DNA of 64,000 bases, taken from positions 43,175 to 107,174 of the forward strand of contig JACJYS010000008.1 in assembly GCA_020635995.1 (NCBI GenBank), given 5' to 3'. The notes beneath the pieces were generated by a model that saw only the letters and a program-made list of their open reading frames with translations, was not told the DNA's origin and made no database searches. This document shows, piece after piece, positions 9,879-19,600 of the stretch; position 1 is the first letter of the stretch; every line of letters starts with the position of its first letter. Position numbers and translations under genes: made by a program. This DNA comes from Chitinophagales bacterium (GTDB taxonomy: Bacteria > Bacteroidota > Bacteroidia > Chitinophagales > UBA8649).

Positions 9879-11234
9879 ATGGCTAAAATATTGATAGTTG
9901 ACGATGAAAGAAGCATCAGAAATACCTTAAAAGAAATTTTAGAGTATGAAAAATATAAAGTAGATGAAGCGGAAGATGGAGCTAAAGGCTTAAAAATGAT
10001 ACAAGAAAACCACTACGATGTGGTTATTTTAGACATAAAAATGCCAAAAATGGACGGCATTGAGGTTTTAGAAAAAGCCATGTTAGAAAATCCCGAAACA
10101 CCTTTTATTATGATTTCGGGACACGGGAACTTAGAAACTGCCGTAGAATGCGTTAAAAAAGGTGCTTACGATTACCTGCAAAAACCACCAGATTTAAACC
10201 GACTTTTAATTACAGTACGCAATGCTTTAGATAAAAGCAACTTAATAGTAGAAACTAAAGTTTTAAAACGAAAAGTAAGTAAAACCAGAGATATTATAGG
10301 CGAATCTCCCGCTATTAAAAAAATAATGGAAACCATAGAACGTGTAGCCCCTACCGATGCCCGAGTGTTGGTAACAGGCGATAACGGAACCGGAAAAGAA
10401 TTAGTGGCTCGCTGGATACACGAAAAAAGCAATAGAGCAAAAGGTCCTTTAGTAGAAGTAAACTGTGCAGCCATTCCTTCTGAATTAATAGAAAGTGAAC
10501 TTTTTGGGCATGAAAAAGGAGCTTTTACATCGGCTATAAAACAAAGAGTAGGAAAATTTGAGCAAGCTAATGGAGGTACTTTATTTTTAGATGAAATAGG
10601 CGATATGGATTTATCTGCTCAAGCAAAAGTGCTACGTGCTTTGCAAGAAAATAAAATAACCCGGGTAGGTGGCGATAAAGAAATAAAGGTAGATGTGAGA
10701 GTGGTGGCGGCTACAAACAAAGATTTGATTGCTGAAATAGATGCCAAAAAATTCAGAATGGACTTGTACCACCGTTTGAGTGTTATTTTACTTCATGTTC
10801 CGTCTTTAAATGACAGAAAAAACGACATTCCATTATTGGCAGAAAAATTTGTAAAAGAAACTTGTGAAGATTATGGTATTCCCATTAAAACCATAACCCC
10901 TTCTGCATTAGAAAAACTAATGGAATTTGACTACACCGGAAATATCAGAGAGCTAAAAAACATTACTGAAAGACTGGTAATACTAAGTGGCACTAAAATA
11001 ACAGACGAAGATGTAGAAAGTTATGTATCAAATTCTGTAAGTTCAAAATCGCCAACTGCTTTATTTGATCAGTTTGAAAAATTTCAAGACTTTAAAGAGC
11101 ACATAGAACGCTTATTCATAGAAGATAAACTAAAGAAAAATAGCTGGAATGTATCTAAAACTGCTGAAATTTTAGATATACAGCGTAGTCATTTGTATAA
11201 CAAAATAGAAAAATACGATTTGAAGAGAGTTTAA
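9879..11234 (+). CDS. Sigma-54-dependent response regulator, NtrC family
   Basis: This 451-residue protein has the three-part NtrC layout. The receiver domain (1-120) has the acidic pair D8-D9 and phosphoacceptor D52. The AAA+ domain (about 138-370) has Walker A GDNGTGKE (167-174), Walker B LFLDEI (235-240) and the sigma-54 contact loop GAFTSA (214-219) in place of the textbook GAFTGA. A Fis-type helix-turn-helix forms the end (about 405-450). It should activate RNA polymerase carrying RpoN when phosphorylated. No histidine kinase gene is adjacent, so its partner is encoded elsewhere. It precedes nadK by 78 bases on the same strand. The GAFTSA form is, as far as I recall, common in this phylum, so I do not read it as loss of function. 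Confidence 0.93.
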   Translation: MAKILIVDDERSIRNTLKEILEYEKYKVDEAEDGAKGLKMIQENHYDVVILDIKMPKMDGIEVLEKAMLENPETPFIMISGHGNLETAVECVKKGAYDYLQKPPDLNRLLITVRNALDKSNLIVETKVLKRKVSKTRDIIGESPAIKKIMETIERVAPTDARVLVTGDNGTGKELVARWIHEKSNRAKGPLVEVNCAAIPSELIESELFGHEKGAFTSAIKQRVGKFEQANGGTLFLDEIGDMDLSAQAKVLRALQENKITRVGGDKEIKVDVRVVAATNKDLIAEIDAKKFRMDLYHRLSVILLHVPSLNDRKNDIPLLAEKFVKETCEDYGIPIKTITPSALEKLMEFDYTGNIRELKNITERLVILSGTKITDEDVESYVSNSVSSKSPTALFDQFEKFQDFKEHIERLFIEDKLKKNSWNVSKTAEILDIQRSHLYNKIEKYDLKRV

Positions 11235-11312
11235 AATAATGGTTAGTTATTAATGTTTAATTATTAAATAAAAGCATTAAAAACTATAGACCAATGACTA
11301 AATACTAAAAAT

Positions 11313-12191
11313 ATGCAAGTAGCTATATACGGTAGAAAACTAAAAGAAAATGTTGCTCAATATGCTCAAAAATTATTTGACTTATTAGGTAAAAACAATG
11401 TAGCTATAGTTGCTTACGAACCTTTTTACAGACATCTTAAAAAAGACTTGCAACTAAATATTGAAGCAACTACTTTTTCAAAACAAAATGATGTAACCAA
11501 AAATATAGATTTTGTTATTAGCCTTGGTGGCGATGGCACCATATTAGATGCCGTTAGCTGGATTGGAGAAAAAGAAATACCGATAATAGGCATCAATTTT
11601 GGTCGCTTAGGTTTTTTAGCCAGTATTCCTATAGATGACATTGAAAATGCTATAAATGCCATACTAAACAATCAGCATGTAATAGACAAAAGGAATATGG
11701 TAGCATTAGAAACCAACAAACCATTATTTAGAAAAGCTCCTTTTGCCTTAAATGAGTTTACTGTTCAAAGAACTTTAACTTCATCTATGATAACTGTACA
11801 TACTTATTTAGACGGCATACACCTCAACTCCTATTGGGCAGACGGACTGATAGTGGCTACAGCTACCGGCTCTACAGGATATTCGCTAAGTTGTGGTGGT
11901 CCTGTTATTTATCCTAACAGCAAAAACTTTATTATTACGCCTGTTGCCCCCCACAACTTAAATGTACGCCCTATGGTAGTAGCAGATGATGTAGAAATAA
12001 AACTAACCGTAGAAGGGCGTGGCTCACAGTTTTTAACAACCTTAGACAGCCGAAATAAAACCATAGACAGTAGCTATACTATGTATTTAAGAAAAGCTAA
12101 ATTTCAAGCTCACTTAGTTCGCTTAAGTTCTAGCAATTTTGTAAATGCTATAAGGGAAAAACTTCTTTGGGGCGAAGATTTGAGAAATTAG
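11313..12191 (+). CDS. nadK: NAD kinase
   Basis: This 292-residue protein phosphorylates NAD to NADP in the cytoplasm. The signature GGDGT lies at residues 72-76 within LGGDGTILDA. The NE-containing stretch NEFTVQR and the glycine-rich ATGSTGYSLSCGG motif follow in the order expected for the PpnK/NadK family, and the length is normal. It lies 78 bases after the sigma-54 response regulator on the same strand and may share its transcript, but no functional link is evident. The spacer contains short direct repeats such as ATGACTAAATACTAAA and no clear separate promoter. Confidence 0.95.
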   Translation: MQVAIYGRKLKENVAQYAQKLFDLLGKNNVAIVAYEPFYRHLKKDLQLNIEATTFSKQNDVTKNIDFVISLGGDGTILDAVSWIGEKEIPIIGINFGRLGFLASIPIDDIENAINAILNNQHVIDKRNMVALETNKPLFRKAPFALNEFTVQRTLTSSMITVHTYLDGIHLNSYWADGLIVATATGSTGYSLSCGGPVIYPNSKNFIITPVAPHNLNVRPMVVADDVEIKLTVEGRGSQFLTTLDSRNKTIDSSYTMYLRKAKFQAHLVRLSSSNFVNAIREKLLWGEDLRN

Positions 12192-12309
12192 AAAAATACA
12201 AGATACCTCCTTATATAAAGTATGAAAAATAATTTCACATTCCATAATGTTCCCCTCCTAAAAAGGATGAAAAAAAATTTATACGCATTGTAAATTGGAA
12301 GCTATTAAC

Positions 12310-14109
12310 TTAGAAAGTTCTAACAGCTCTGACAAATTTATCATGTGTTTTTGGTTCTGATAGTTTAGACAAACCTTTTAAGAAATACGCTATATTATTA
12401 TTATATAAAGTAGATGACCAATATCCTAATATGCTAACACTCGGTAAGCCCGCAGGATAATTACTCCCTAATAAAATTAGGTCTTCAATTTCAGGCAAGA
12501 ACCAATCATTGTAAATACTGCCATTAATACCACCACTTAGGTTAGCACAATAATTCATTGCATCATCCCAAATTAGTCTATTAGGTGCATCTGAGTTATA
12601 ACATACACGCCCATGACCAGAGTCATCAAAATTAAAGACAAATCCACCTTCATATTCTGCACCATAATATAAATTTGTAAATTGAAAATCATTACTATAA
12701 AATGTCCCAAATATATTTATTACCACCATGCGAACATGATATACAGCACCTAATGTTAAATTTGTTATTCTCACACTTGACACTGTTTCATTAGTAGTTC
12801 CACTTACTGGGCTTGTTATAGCGGTAATAGTACTATCATAATTTGTATTCAACCCATACTCAAATAAGATTGTTGAAGAATAGCCATTGGCATTTACTAT
12901 CCCATTAAATTTTACACCATTCGTATTAATATTTGGTCGGGTTGTATATGCTGTTTTTAAAGCCGATGGATTTTGCCATTCTGGAATACCGGATGTATTT
13001 ACAGTAAGTATTTGACCAGTATTACCCGAAGCTACTATTTCCCATGATACACCATCCCAATATTGCATTTCTCCAATTTGTGTACCTTCTGGAACATTTG
13101 GATCTACTTCGCTTGAAATAAAACCACTTACATCTGGAATTTCACTACGAATTTGAACTACTGAATCGCTTAATTCAGTTTTAGTAGCTAAAGTACTTAA
13201 ATCTTGATCACCAGTATTAATACCGGACAAATTACTTAGGTTAGTAATATCCGTAGCAGTGATATTTGCAGCTTGACTACTGCTAAAAGTTGGATCTGTT
13301 TCAGAAGCTATAAAACTACTTACATCTGGAATTTCACTACGAATTTGAACTACTGAATCGCTTAATTCAGTTTTAGTAGCTAAAGTACTTAAATCTTGGT
13401 CACCAGTATTAATACCGGACAAATTACTTAGGTTAGTAATATCCGTAGCAGTGATATTTGCAGCTTGACTACTGCTAAATGTTGGATCTGTTTCAGTAGC
13501 TATTAAACTACTTACATCTGGAATTTCACTACGAATTTGAGCTACTGAATCGCTTAATTCAGTTTTAGTAGCTAAAGCACTTAAATCTTGGTCGCCAGTA
13601 TTAATACCGGACAAATTACTTAGGTTAGTAATATCCGTAGCAGTGATATTTGTAGCTTGACTACCGCTAAAAATTGGATCTGTTTCGGATATACTTCCTG
13701 TAACTGTTTCCGCAGTTTTAGCATGTAAAGCATAAGGTACACTTAATAGTTGGCTTACCCCAGTAATAGTATAAGTTGTGCCACCGCTTAGATCTGTTTC
13801 TGTTTTGATAAAATATGATCCGTTTGACCAGTCTATGGCTGTGAAATCGCCACTTAAAATAGTTCCTGTACCAATTTCTATACTTACTAAACCATTGGCA
13901 TTGGTATTCGGAATTTGTGTTTCCACATACACTGCTGTTCCATTCACAGCACCTTGTAGTATAGAAATCTGCATCCCTACAGTTCTATTACTGACTAAAT
14001 TATTGTTTCCATCTCTGACAACCGCTTGATAACTCATTTTTTCTGGTGTTTGAGCAAACATACTTACAGTTATAAATAATGCAGTATAAATTAGAGCAAT
14101 TTGTCTCAT
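12310..14109 (-). CDS. Exported DUF1566-type protein with 64-residue tandem repeats
   Basis: The protein has 599 residues. A signal peptide ending in FAQ (1-20) leads into a segment with MSYQAVVRDGNNNLV, typical of Bacteroidota surface proteins. Residues about 145-330 hold three near-identical 64-residue repeats carrying NITATDITNLSNLSGINTG; at DNA level the period is 192 bases. An Ig/fibronectin-like part follows (about 385-470). The end (about 480-599) is a DUF1566/Fib_succ_major-like domain with WFLPEIEDL and YWSST. It starts 5 bases after the stop of the T9SS protein at 14115, so the two probably share a transcript. It lacks an obvious C-terminal sorting domain of its own. A surface location is inferred; the function is unknown. 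Confidence 0.85.
   Translation of the reverse strand: MRQIALIYTALFITVSMFAQTPEKMSYQAVVRDGNNNLVSNRTVGMQISILQGAVNGTAVYVETQIPNTNANGLVSIEIGTGTILSGDFTAIDWSNGSYFIKTETDLSGGTTYTITGVSQLLSVPYALHAKTAETVTGSISETDPIFSGSQATNITATDITNLSNLSGINTGDQDLSALATKTELSDSVAQIRSEIPDVSSLIATETDPTFSSSQAANITATDITNLSNLSGINTGDQDLSTLATKTELSDSVVQIRSEIPDVSSFIASETDPTFSSSQAANITATDITNLSNLSGINTGDQDLSTLATKTELSDSVVQIRSEIPDVSGFISSEVDPNVPEGTQIGEMQYWDGVSWEIVASGNTGQILTVNTSGIPEWQNPSALKTAYTTRPNINTNGVKFNGIVNANGYSSTILFEYGLNTNYDSTITAITSPVSGTTNETVSSVRITNLTLGAVYHVRMVVINIFGTFYSNDFQFTNLYYGAEYEGGFVFNFDDSGHGRVCYNSDAPNRLIWDDAMNYCANLSGGINGSIYNDWFLPEIEDLILLGSNYPAGLPSVSILGYWSSTLYNNNIAYFLKGLSKLSEPKTHDKFVRAVRTF
13120..13695 (-). repeat. In-frame tandem repeat, 192-base unit, three copies
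   Basis: The string CATCTGGAAT recurs at 13131, 13323 and 13515, so the period is exactly 192 bases (64 codons). The copies differ at only a few bases, which suggests recent expansion by slippage or recombination. Copy number may vary between strains. Confidence 0.9.
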
Positions 14110-14114
14110 GATTA

Positions 14115-14609
14115 TTATTTTTTAATAATTTTAAAGGATTTTATTATCTTGTTCTCTTGATTTACAACATTAATAATATATGTTGCAGATGGTAAATTTG
14201 TAGTATTTATTTGTGTTTGATATGTTGTAATTCGGTTTTTGTTTAATATTTTCTCTTGCATATCATTAACCCAGTAAAATAGTTTTTCGTTCTTGTAATC
14301 ATTAATCTGTAACGTTAGATTTTCAGTAACAGGATTTGGAAAAACTGTAATAGCAATATTAGATTTAATGTTATTAATTCTCATCACATAAACTTCGTAT
14401 GCCTGTTGAACTCCTTGGCTTACATTACCAGTAGTAGATGTATTTGTAGTGTAAACTACTTGTCCTATAGTATATGCAACAGAACCATCGTTGCCAAAAA
14501 CATCGCCACCAGTAGTACTTATACTTTCTTGTGCTTGAATTGTTGATAATCCTATAACAAATAAGAAAAATATACTTAAAAGTGAATATATGTATTTCAT
14601 TTTTTTCAA
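14115..14609 (-). CDS. Small secreted protein with T9SS type A sorting domain
   Basis: The protein has 164 residues. The signal peptide (1-27) ends in IQAQ. The middle (about 28-75) carries GGDVFGNDGSVAYTIGQVVY, a module often found ahead of T9SS tails in this phylum. The last 75 residues form a Por_Secre_tail type A domain, with VFPNPVTENLTLQI and the closing pattern ATYIINVVNQENKIIKSFK. It should pass the inner membrane by Sec and the outer membrane by T9SS. It is the first gene of a two-gene unit with the DUF1566-type protein, 5 bases downstream. The ligand is unknown. Confidence 0.85.
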   Translation of the reverse strand: MKKMKYIYSLLSIFFLFVIGLSTIQAQESISTTGGDVFGNDGSVAYTIGQVVYTTNTSTTGNVSQGVQQAYEVYVMRINNIKSNIAITVFPNPVTENLTLQINDYKNEKLFYWVNDMQEKILNKNRITTYQTQINTTNLPSATYIINVVNQENKIIKSFKIIKK

Positions 14610-14793
14610 AATTAAAAACTAAAGTACACCAAAAAACAGTTGAATATTAACTATCCATCTCAAATATAAGTATTTCCTATTAAAACAGCAAGTACTTATT
14701 TTGTAAAGATTTAATCTCTCTCACCCTTGTTTTGTTTCATATATAGTAAATATAAAAATACATAATCTTTAAGCTCAATATACAGAAGTATAT

Positions 14794-15426
14794 TTACAAA
14801 GAAAATTGTATATTCATAAACGGAGAAATTACTCTTTGTGCTCCGGCATTAACTCTGCTTAAATCGTAGGCAATTAGGTTTATTTCTAAACCTACGTTAA
14901 AATATGCTCTGCTGCCCATGGGGATAGAATAGCCTATGGCTGCATATACATTTCCTAATCCATCTTCTGCTGTTTGTCTAATATTGCTTTGCCTGTTTAC
15001 TTGACTAGCGTAGCTTTTTTGATAAACGCCTCTTAATTGTGCAAATAATCCTTTCCACACATAGCCTCTAATATAAGCTACCGGACCTATGGTGTGCTGG
15101 TTGTATGTATAGGTGTTGTTTCTATAACGCAAATAATCATACGTAAATCCTCCGCCTAATTCTAATCTGTTTTCTACAACTTGATATCCTATTAATGGAG
15201 ATAAACCTACATTAAATAAGCCATCATAAAATCCTAAACCTACAGAGCCACCTATTCTTATTCTACTAAGGTCTCCATTTTTATTATTTTTCTTTAACTT
15301 CTCTTTTTTAGCAAACCCAACAAATTCATCATTTTTTGATGGAGGTAAATCATTATCATAATCACCTTGTGCATAAATGAAGGCAAATCCCAATGAAAAT
15401 AAAAAAAGGAAGAAATATTTTTTCAT
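14794..15426 (-). CDS. Putative outer-membrane beta-barrel protein
   Basis: The protein has 210 residues with a signal peptide ending in YAQ (1-19). A charged, lysine-rich linker (about 38-52) follows. The rest is a series of alternating-hydrophobicity strands, for example IGGSVGLGFYDGLFNVGL, and it ends in an aromatic-rich strand with a hydrophobic C-terminal residue (IQFSL), as in outer-membrane barrels. No enzyme motif is visible. It follows the PorP/SprF gene after an 83-base gap on the same strand, so it may belong to the same surface-protein module. That link is inference. Confidence 0.7.
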   Translation of the reverse strand: MKKYFFLFLFSLGFAFIYAQGDYDNDLPPSKNDEFVGFAKKEKLKKNNKNGDLSRIRIGGSVGLGFYDGLFNVGLSPLIGYQVVENRLELGGGFTYDYLRYRNNTYTYNQHTIGPVAYIRGYVWKGLFAQLRGVYQKSYASQVNRQSNIRQTAEDGLGNVYAAIGYSIPMGSRAYFNVGLEINLIAYDLSRVNAGAQRVISPFMNIQFSL

Positions 15427-15509
15427 AACATAAAAGTAACGGATTTTTTTGAATTTTAGTTTTTCAGTAGTCAGTTATCTGTTAATAGATTTCAGTAAAC
15501 AGGTAACTT

Positions 15510-16649
15510 TCAAAAACTTGGACAATGAGTTTTGTACTTGTAGTTTTTCTTGCGTTTAAATGTACCTATTTGTACTAAACTTATTTCAAAACCACCATTT
15601 CCTTTGCTGGCTTTTGTTAAGCTGGATAAATTAATATCATAGTTAATTAGTAGCCTTGTTCTATTAAACTGATAGCCCATAAGTGGCGAAACGGCATCGT
15701 TTAACCTATACATTGCCCCTACGTATAGTTTTTGAGTTTTTTGTTTCGGATTATTATTAAGCTTAAAACCACCAATGGCACTAAACAAAATTTCCATAGC
15801 TTTTTTCTGGTAAGTAAAATATGCACTGGCATCTATGTCTATTCTATCATTTACTTGGTAGTTTACACCAGCTTGTAGCAAGTGTCTTGCTCCTATTTTA
15901 TTATCTTGCTGATAAAAAGATTCTTTAGGTCTATTAAAATGTAGCATTGAGTAGCCATACATTAATCTCACTTTATCCCCTATTTTATTGCTGCCTTGTA
16001 GTCCAAAACCTAAATCGTAATACAGCGTATTTTGTTTAGCATAAGTTTCTTGCTGCGGTAAAGTAAGGTCAAAACCAACTTTATCTACCCACTGACTGTT
16101 AAAATATAGTTTGCTAAAATCTACAGAGCGGTGTACCAAGCCTGCCACAAAACCAAGCGATAAAAAATGCTTGTGGTTTTTATCTAAACCTTTATGATAT
16201 GCTAAAGACAAATACACTTTATTAGCTTGCAAATTTCCGTCTCCGGCTATATCGTTTATATAATTTATGCCTATTCCTGCCCAATCGGTGTTATTTATTT
16301 TTTTATCTAAAAAAGAAAAATCGCCATAAACTGCGGTAGTGTTGTAGTTTAGCATTTTTCCTTTTATAGCCCACGGCCACTGCTGTTTGTGGTTTAAGCC
16401 TAATCTATAACTTCCATCGTAAAAACCTGTATTAGCAGGATTGTAAGAAATAGGATTAGCAAAATATTGAGAAAAATGGATGTCTTGAGCTAAAGTGGCG
16501 TTAAAAAAGCATATTGAACAAATAATTAAAATGCCATTTAACTGAAATTTATTATAAATTTTAAATGGAAAAACAATATTGAGATTCCCAATCAAGTTGG
16601 GAATGATGTTTTTTGTTTTAAAGTCTGCTATGTAAAACTTTTTTCTCAT
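15510..16649 (-). CDS. PorP/SprF-family outer-membrane protein
   Basis: The frame has 379 codons. The family hallmark QDIHFSQYFANPISYNPANTG follows the signal peptide (about residues 38-54), and beta strands fill the rest. SprF-type proteins partner with T9SS type B cargo and help deliver or anchor it, and the gene starts one base after the stop of a giant type B protein, which fits. The N-terminus is odd: about 35 residues precede the signal peptide and include a palindromic DNA element (16584-16604). No ATG lies between residue 1 and the signal peptide. An in-frame TTG at residue 19 is an alternative start. Confidence 0.85.
   Translation of the reverse strand: MRKKFYIADFKTKNIIPNLIGNLNIVFPFKIYNKFQLNGILIICSICFFNATLAQDIHFSQYFANPISYNPANTGFYDGSYRLGLNHKQQWPWAIKGKMLNYNTTAVYGDFSFLDKKINNTDWAGIGINYINDIAGDGNLQANKVYLSLAYHKGLDKNHKHFLSLGFVAGLVHRSVDFSKLYFNSQWVDKVGFDLTLPQQETYAKQNTLYYDLGFGLQGSNKIGDKVRLMYGYSMLHFNRPKESFYQQDNKIGARHLLQAGVNYQVNDRIDIDASAYFTYQKKAMEILFSAIGGFKLNNNPKQKTQKLYVGAMYRLNDAVSPLMGYQFNRTRLLINYDINLSSLTKASKGNGGFEISLVQIGTFKRKKNYKYKTHCPSF
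16584..16604. repeat. Palindromic element inside the N-terminal codons of the PorP/SprF gene
   Basis: Arms ATTCCCAA and TTGGGAAT (8 bp, 5-base loop) lie within a context GAGATTCCC...GGGAATGATG that resembles dispersed REP-type palindromes. It falls in frame at residues 16-22. Confidence 0.6.
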
Positions 16650-19600
16650 TTATCTCAGCAAAGTTATATTTCCTTTTAAAACCGGGTATGTTCCGTCTAA
16701 TAATTTTGCATTTACTACATACGTATATACTTCCATTTCTTGTGCTACACCTTTATATGTTCCGTCCCAGCCTTCGTTTTGACTATTACCTTCAAAAACC
16801 AATTCGCCCCAGCGGTTGTAAATTAAAAACTTTAATTCTACTATACCTATTCCTTCCACATAAATAATATCATTAACGCCATCATTGTTTGGCGAAAACG
16901 CATTTGGAACACCAATTAAAGGTATGAAATCTATTTCAATTTCTTTACAAAAAGTATCTATGCAGTTTCCATTCCAAGCAATTAAGCACGGGGTAAATTC
17001 ATCTATACTTTCATAATTATGTGTAGGACTGTAAGTAATGCTGTCTTCTTCTCCATCTCCAAATTTCCAGTTAAAACCTTCATATTGTGTAGTGTGATTA
17101 TGAAAATCAACAGCATCGGGATAAAGGTAGTAATTAGAATCTGTAGTGAAATATACATTAGGGTAGTTGGCTACATTTACCGTTTGATAAGCAATAGCAG
17201 TTACATTACAAGAATTAGAATCTGTTACAATTAATTGTATAGTGTGAGAACCTGCATTTTCATAAGTAAGCTCTGGTTCAAAATCTGTAGAAAATTGATT
17301 AGCTCCAAAATTCCAAGCGTATTCTAAATTAGGTTCGCTTGTATTGCTTAGTTCAATTGGTTTCCCTTCGCATCCGGCAGTAGCACTAAAAGAAGCTTTT
17401 ACATTTGGAAGCATGGTAAATTGTTGCGAAACGGTATCGGCAGGATGGCATAAATTTTCGTTTGTAGCTATTAAGGTAATAGTGTATGTGCCGGGCAAAT
17501 TATACTGAACAGTATCTATTTCTTCTAAAATGCTTGTGCCTGTTTCATAATCCCAAAAGTAATCTGTTGCCATTTGGCTGGTATTATCTACAGTTATCAG
17601 CAAATTAGAATCGCATTGGCTTAAAATCACAGCATCAAAATCAGCTAAAACCGCATCATCATTTGTAGTAATGTTTATTGTAGCCGTATCGTTAATATTG
17701 CAAGAGTTTGTATCTATAGCTACTAAAGTGAAAGTGTAATTTCCTACAGCGGTATAGGTAAAATTTGGAATGGTTGGAGATGTACTTACATTATTTAAGC
17801 CGTTTGTCCACCAGTAGGTGTTATTTCCTTGTGTTAAATTTTCAAACTCCACTTCAAGAGGAATACATCCCGCAGTATTTGATGCTTCTAAAATGGCATC
17901 AATTCTATAAAATTCTATTTCATAATAAGTGGTGTCTGTAGGTTTACAATCTTGCGTAGCATCATTTATATTATATTGAATAGTATAAGAACCCAATTGA
18001 GTGTAAGTATAGTATAAATCTGTTCCGTACAAAATATCTCCATTTCCCATATCCCACTCATGTATGCCACCAACATAAAATGCCTGTAAGTGAACTTGAA
18101 TAGAATCGCAACCGTAGTTTATTTCATCTATTTGTATATCTATATAAACTTGTCCTTCTTCTACAACTACGGTAGTTTGTAAAAGTGTATCAATATTGCA
18201 AGTAGCAGAATCGGTAATCAAAACGCTAACCGGATAATGTGCTACATTATTGTAGGTATAGCTTGTATCTTCTTGATTAGAAAAATCGCCTGTTCCAAAA
18301 TTCCAAAAGTAAGTGGCACTATCGCTGTTGCTTTCTGCATTAAAATTAGAAGTATAAGGCAAGCAACCAAATGTATCTACTATAAAACTACCTTCTAATT
18401 TAGGCAATAAGTGCATATCAAAATAAGCGGTATCGGTTGGATAACAAACATTATTATTGTCCGTTACCATATACATACCGTTATAATCTCCTGCGGTATA
18501 AATTGTAGAAGCATTGGCATTGGTAGAAAAATCTCCATTACCAAAAATCCAAGTATAACTATCTGCCCCGGCATTTAAAGAAGTAGCATTGAGTTGCATA
18601 CTATCGCAATCAAAATAAACAGAATCTAAAGCTATATTGGCTCTTGTACTGTCATTAATGGTTTGAATATTAGTGTATGCAGTATCGGAAATATTGCAAG
18701 TAGAAGAATCTACAATAATTAATTGCACTTGAAAATTTCCTACTTGCGAGTAAGTAATATTGGTATCTAAATTATTAGAAGCGGTTTGTCCATTTCCAAA
18801 ATTCCATTCTAAAGAATTAAAATTAGTATAGGTACTTTCAAAATCTACCGAAAGTGGAATACAACCGAAAGTATCAGAAGCTAAAATTGCCGTTTCAAAG
18901 CGTGGCAATAAATGTATATCAAAATAAGCGGTATCAGTTGGGTAGCAAACATTACTATTGTCTGTTACCATATACATACCGTTATAATCTCCTGCGGTAT
19001 AAATTGTAGAAGCATTGGCATTGGTAGAAAAATCTCCATTATCAAAAATCCAAGTATAACTATCTGCCCCGGCATTTAAAGAAGTGGCGTTGAGTTGCAT
19101 ACTATCGCAATCAAAATAAACAGAATCTAAAGCTATATTGGCTCTTGTGCTGTCATTAATGGTTTGAATATTAGTGTATGCGGTATCGGAAATATTGCAA
19201 GTAGTAGAATCTACAATAATTAATTGCACTTGAAAATTTCCTACTTGCGAATAAGTAATATTGGTATCTAAATTATTAGAAGCGGTTTGTCCATTGCCAA
19301 AATTCCATTCTAAAGAATTAAAATTAGTATAGGTACTTTCAAAATCTACCGAAAGCGGAATACAACCGAAAGTATCGGTTAGCTGAACTTCGGCATTAAA
19401 AAGTGGCGGTATGTGTATGGTTGTTTGAGCAGAATCTTCAAGCTCGCAAGATGTAGAATCTACTAAGTTTAATTTTACGGTATAATCTCCGGCTGTATCG
19501 TAAATGTGATAAACACTATCGGTATAATAAAAAGTACCATCGCCCATATCCCAATAATATTGTGTAGTAGGATAATTTGTAGTGCTGGCACTAAAAGATT

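Noticed and set aside
10296..10360. Loss of sigma-54 contact in the response regulator because the loop is GAFTSA
   Set aside because: All other AAA+ and HTH motifs are intact, and I recall this variant as common in Bacteroidota.
13120..13695. Regular repeats that might be read as a CRISPR array
   Set aside because: The units are 192 bases, in frame, and encode a protein repeat; there are no short repeats with unique spacers.
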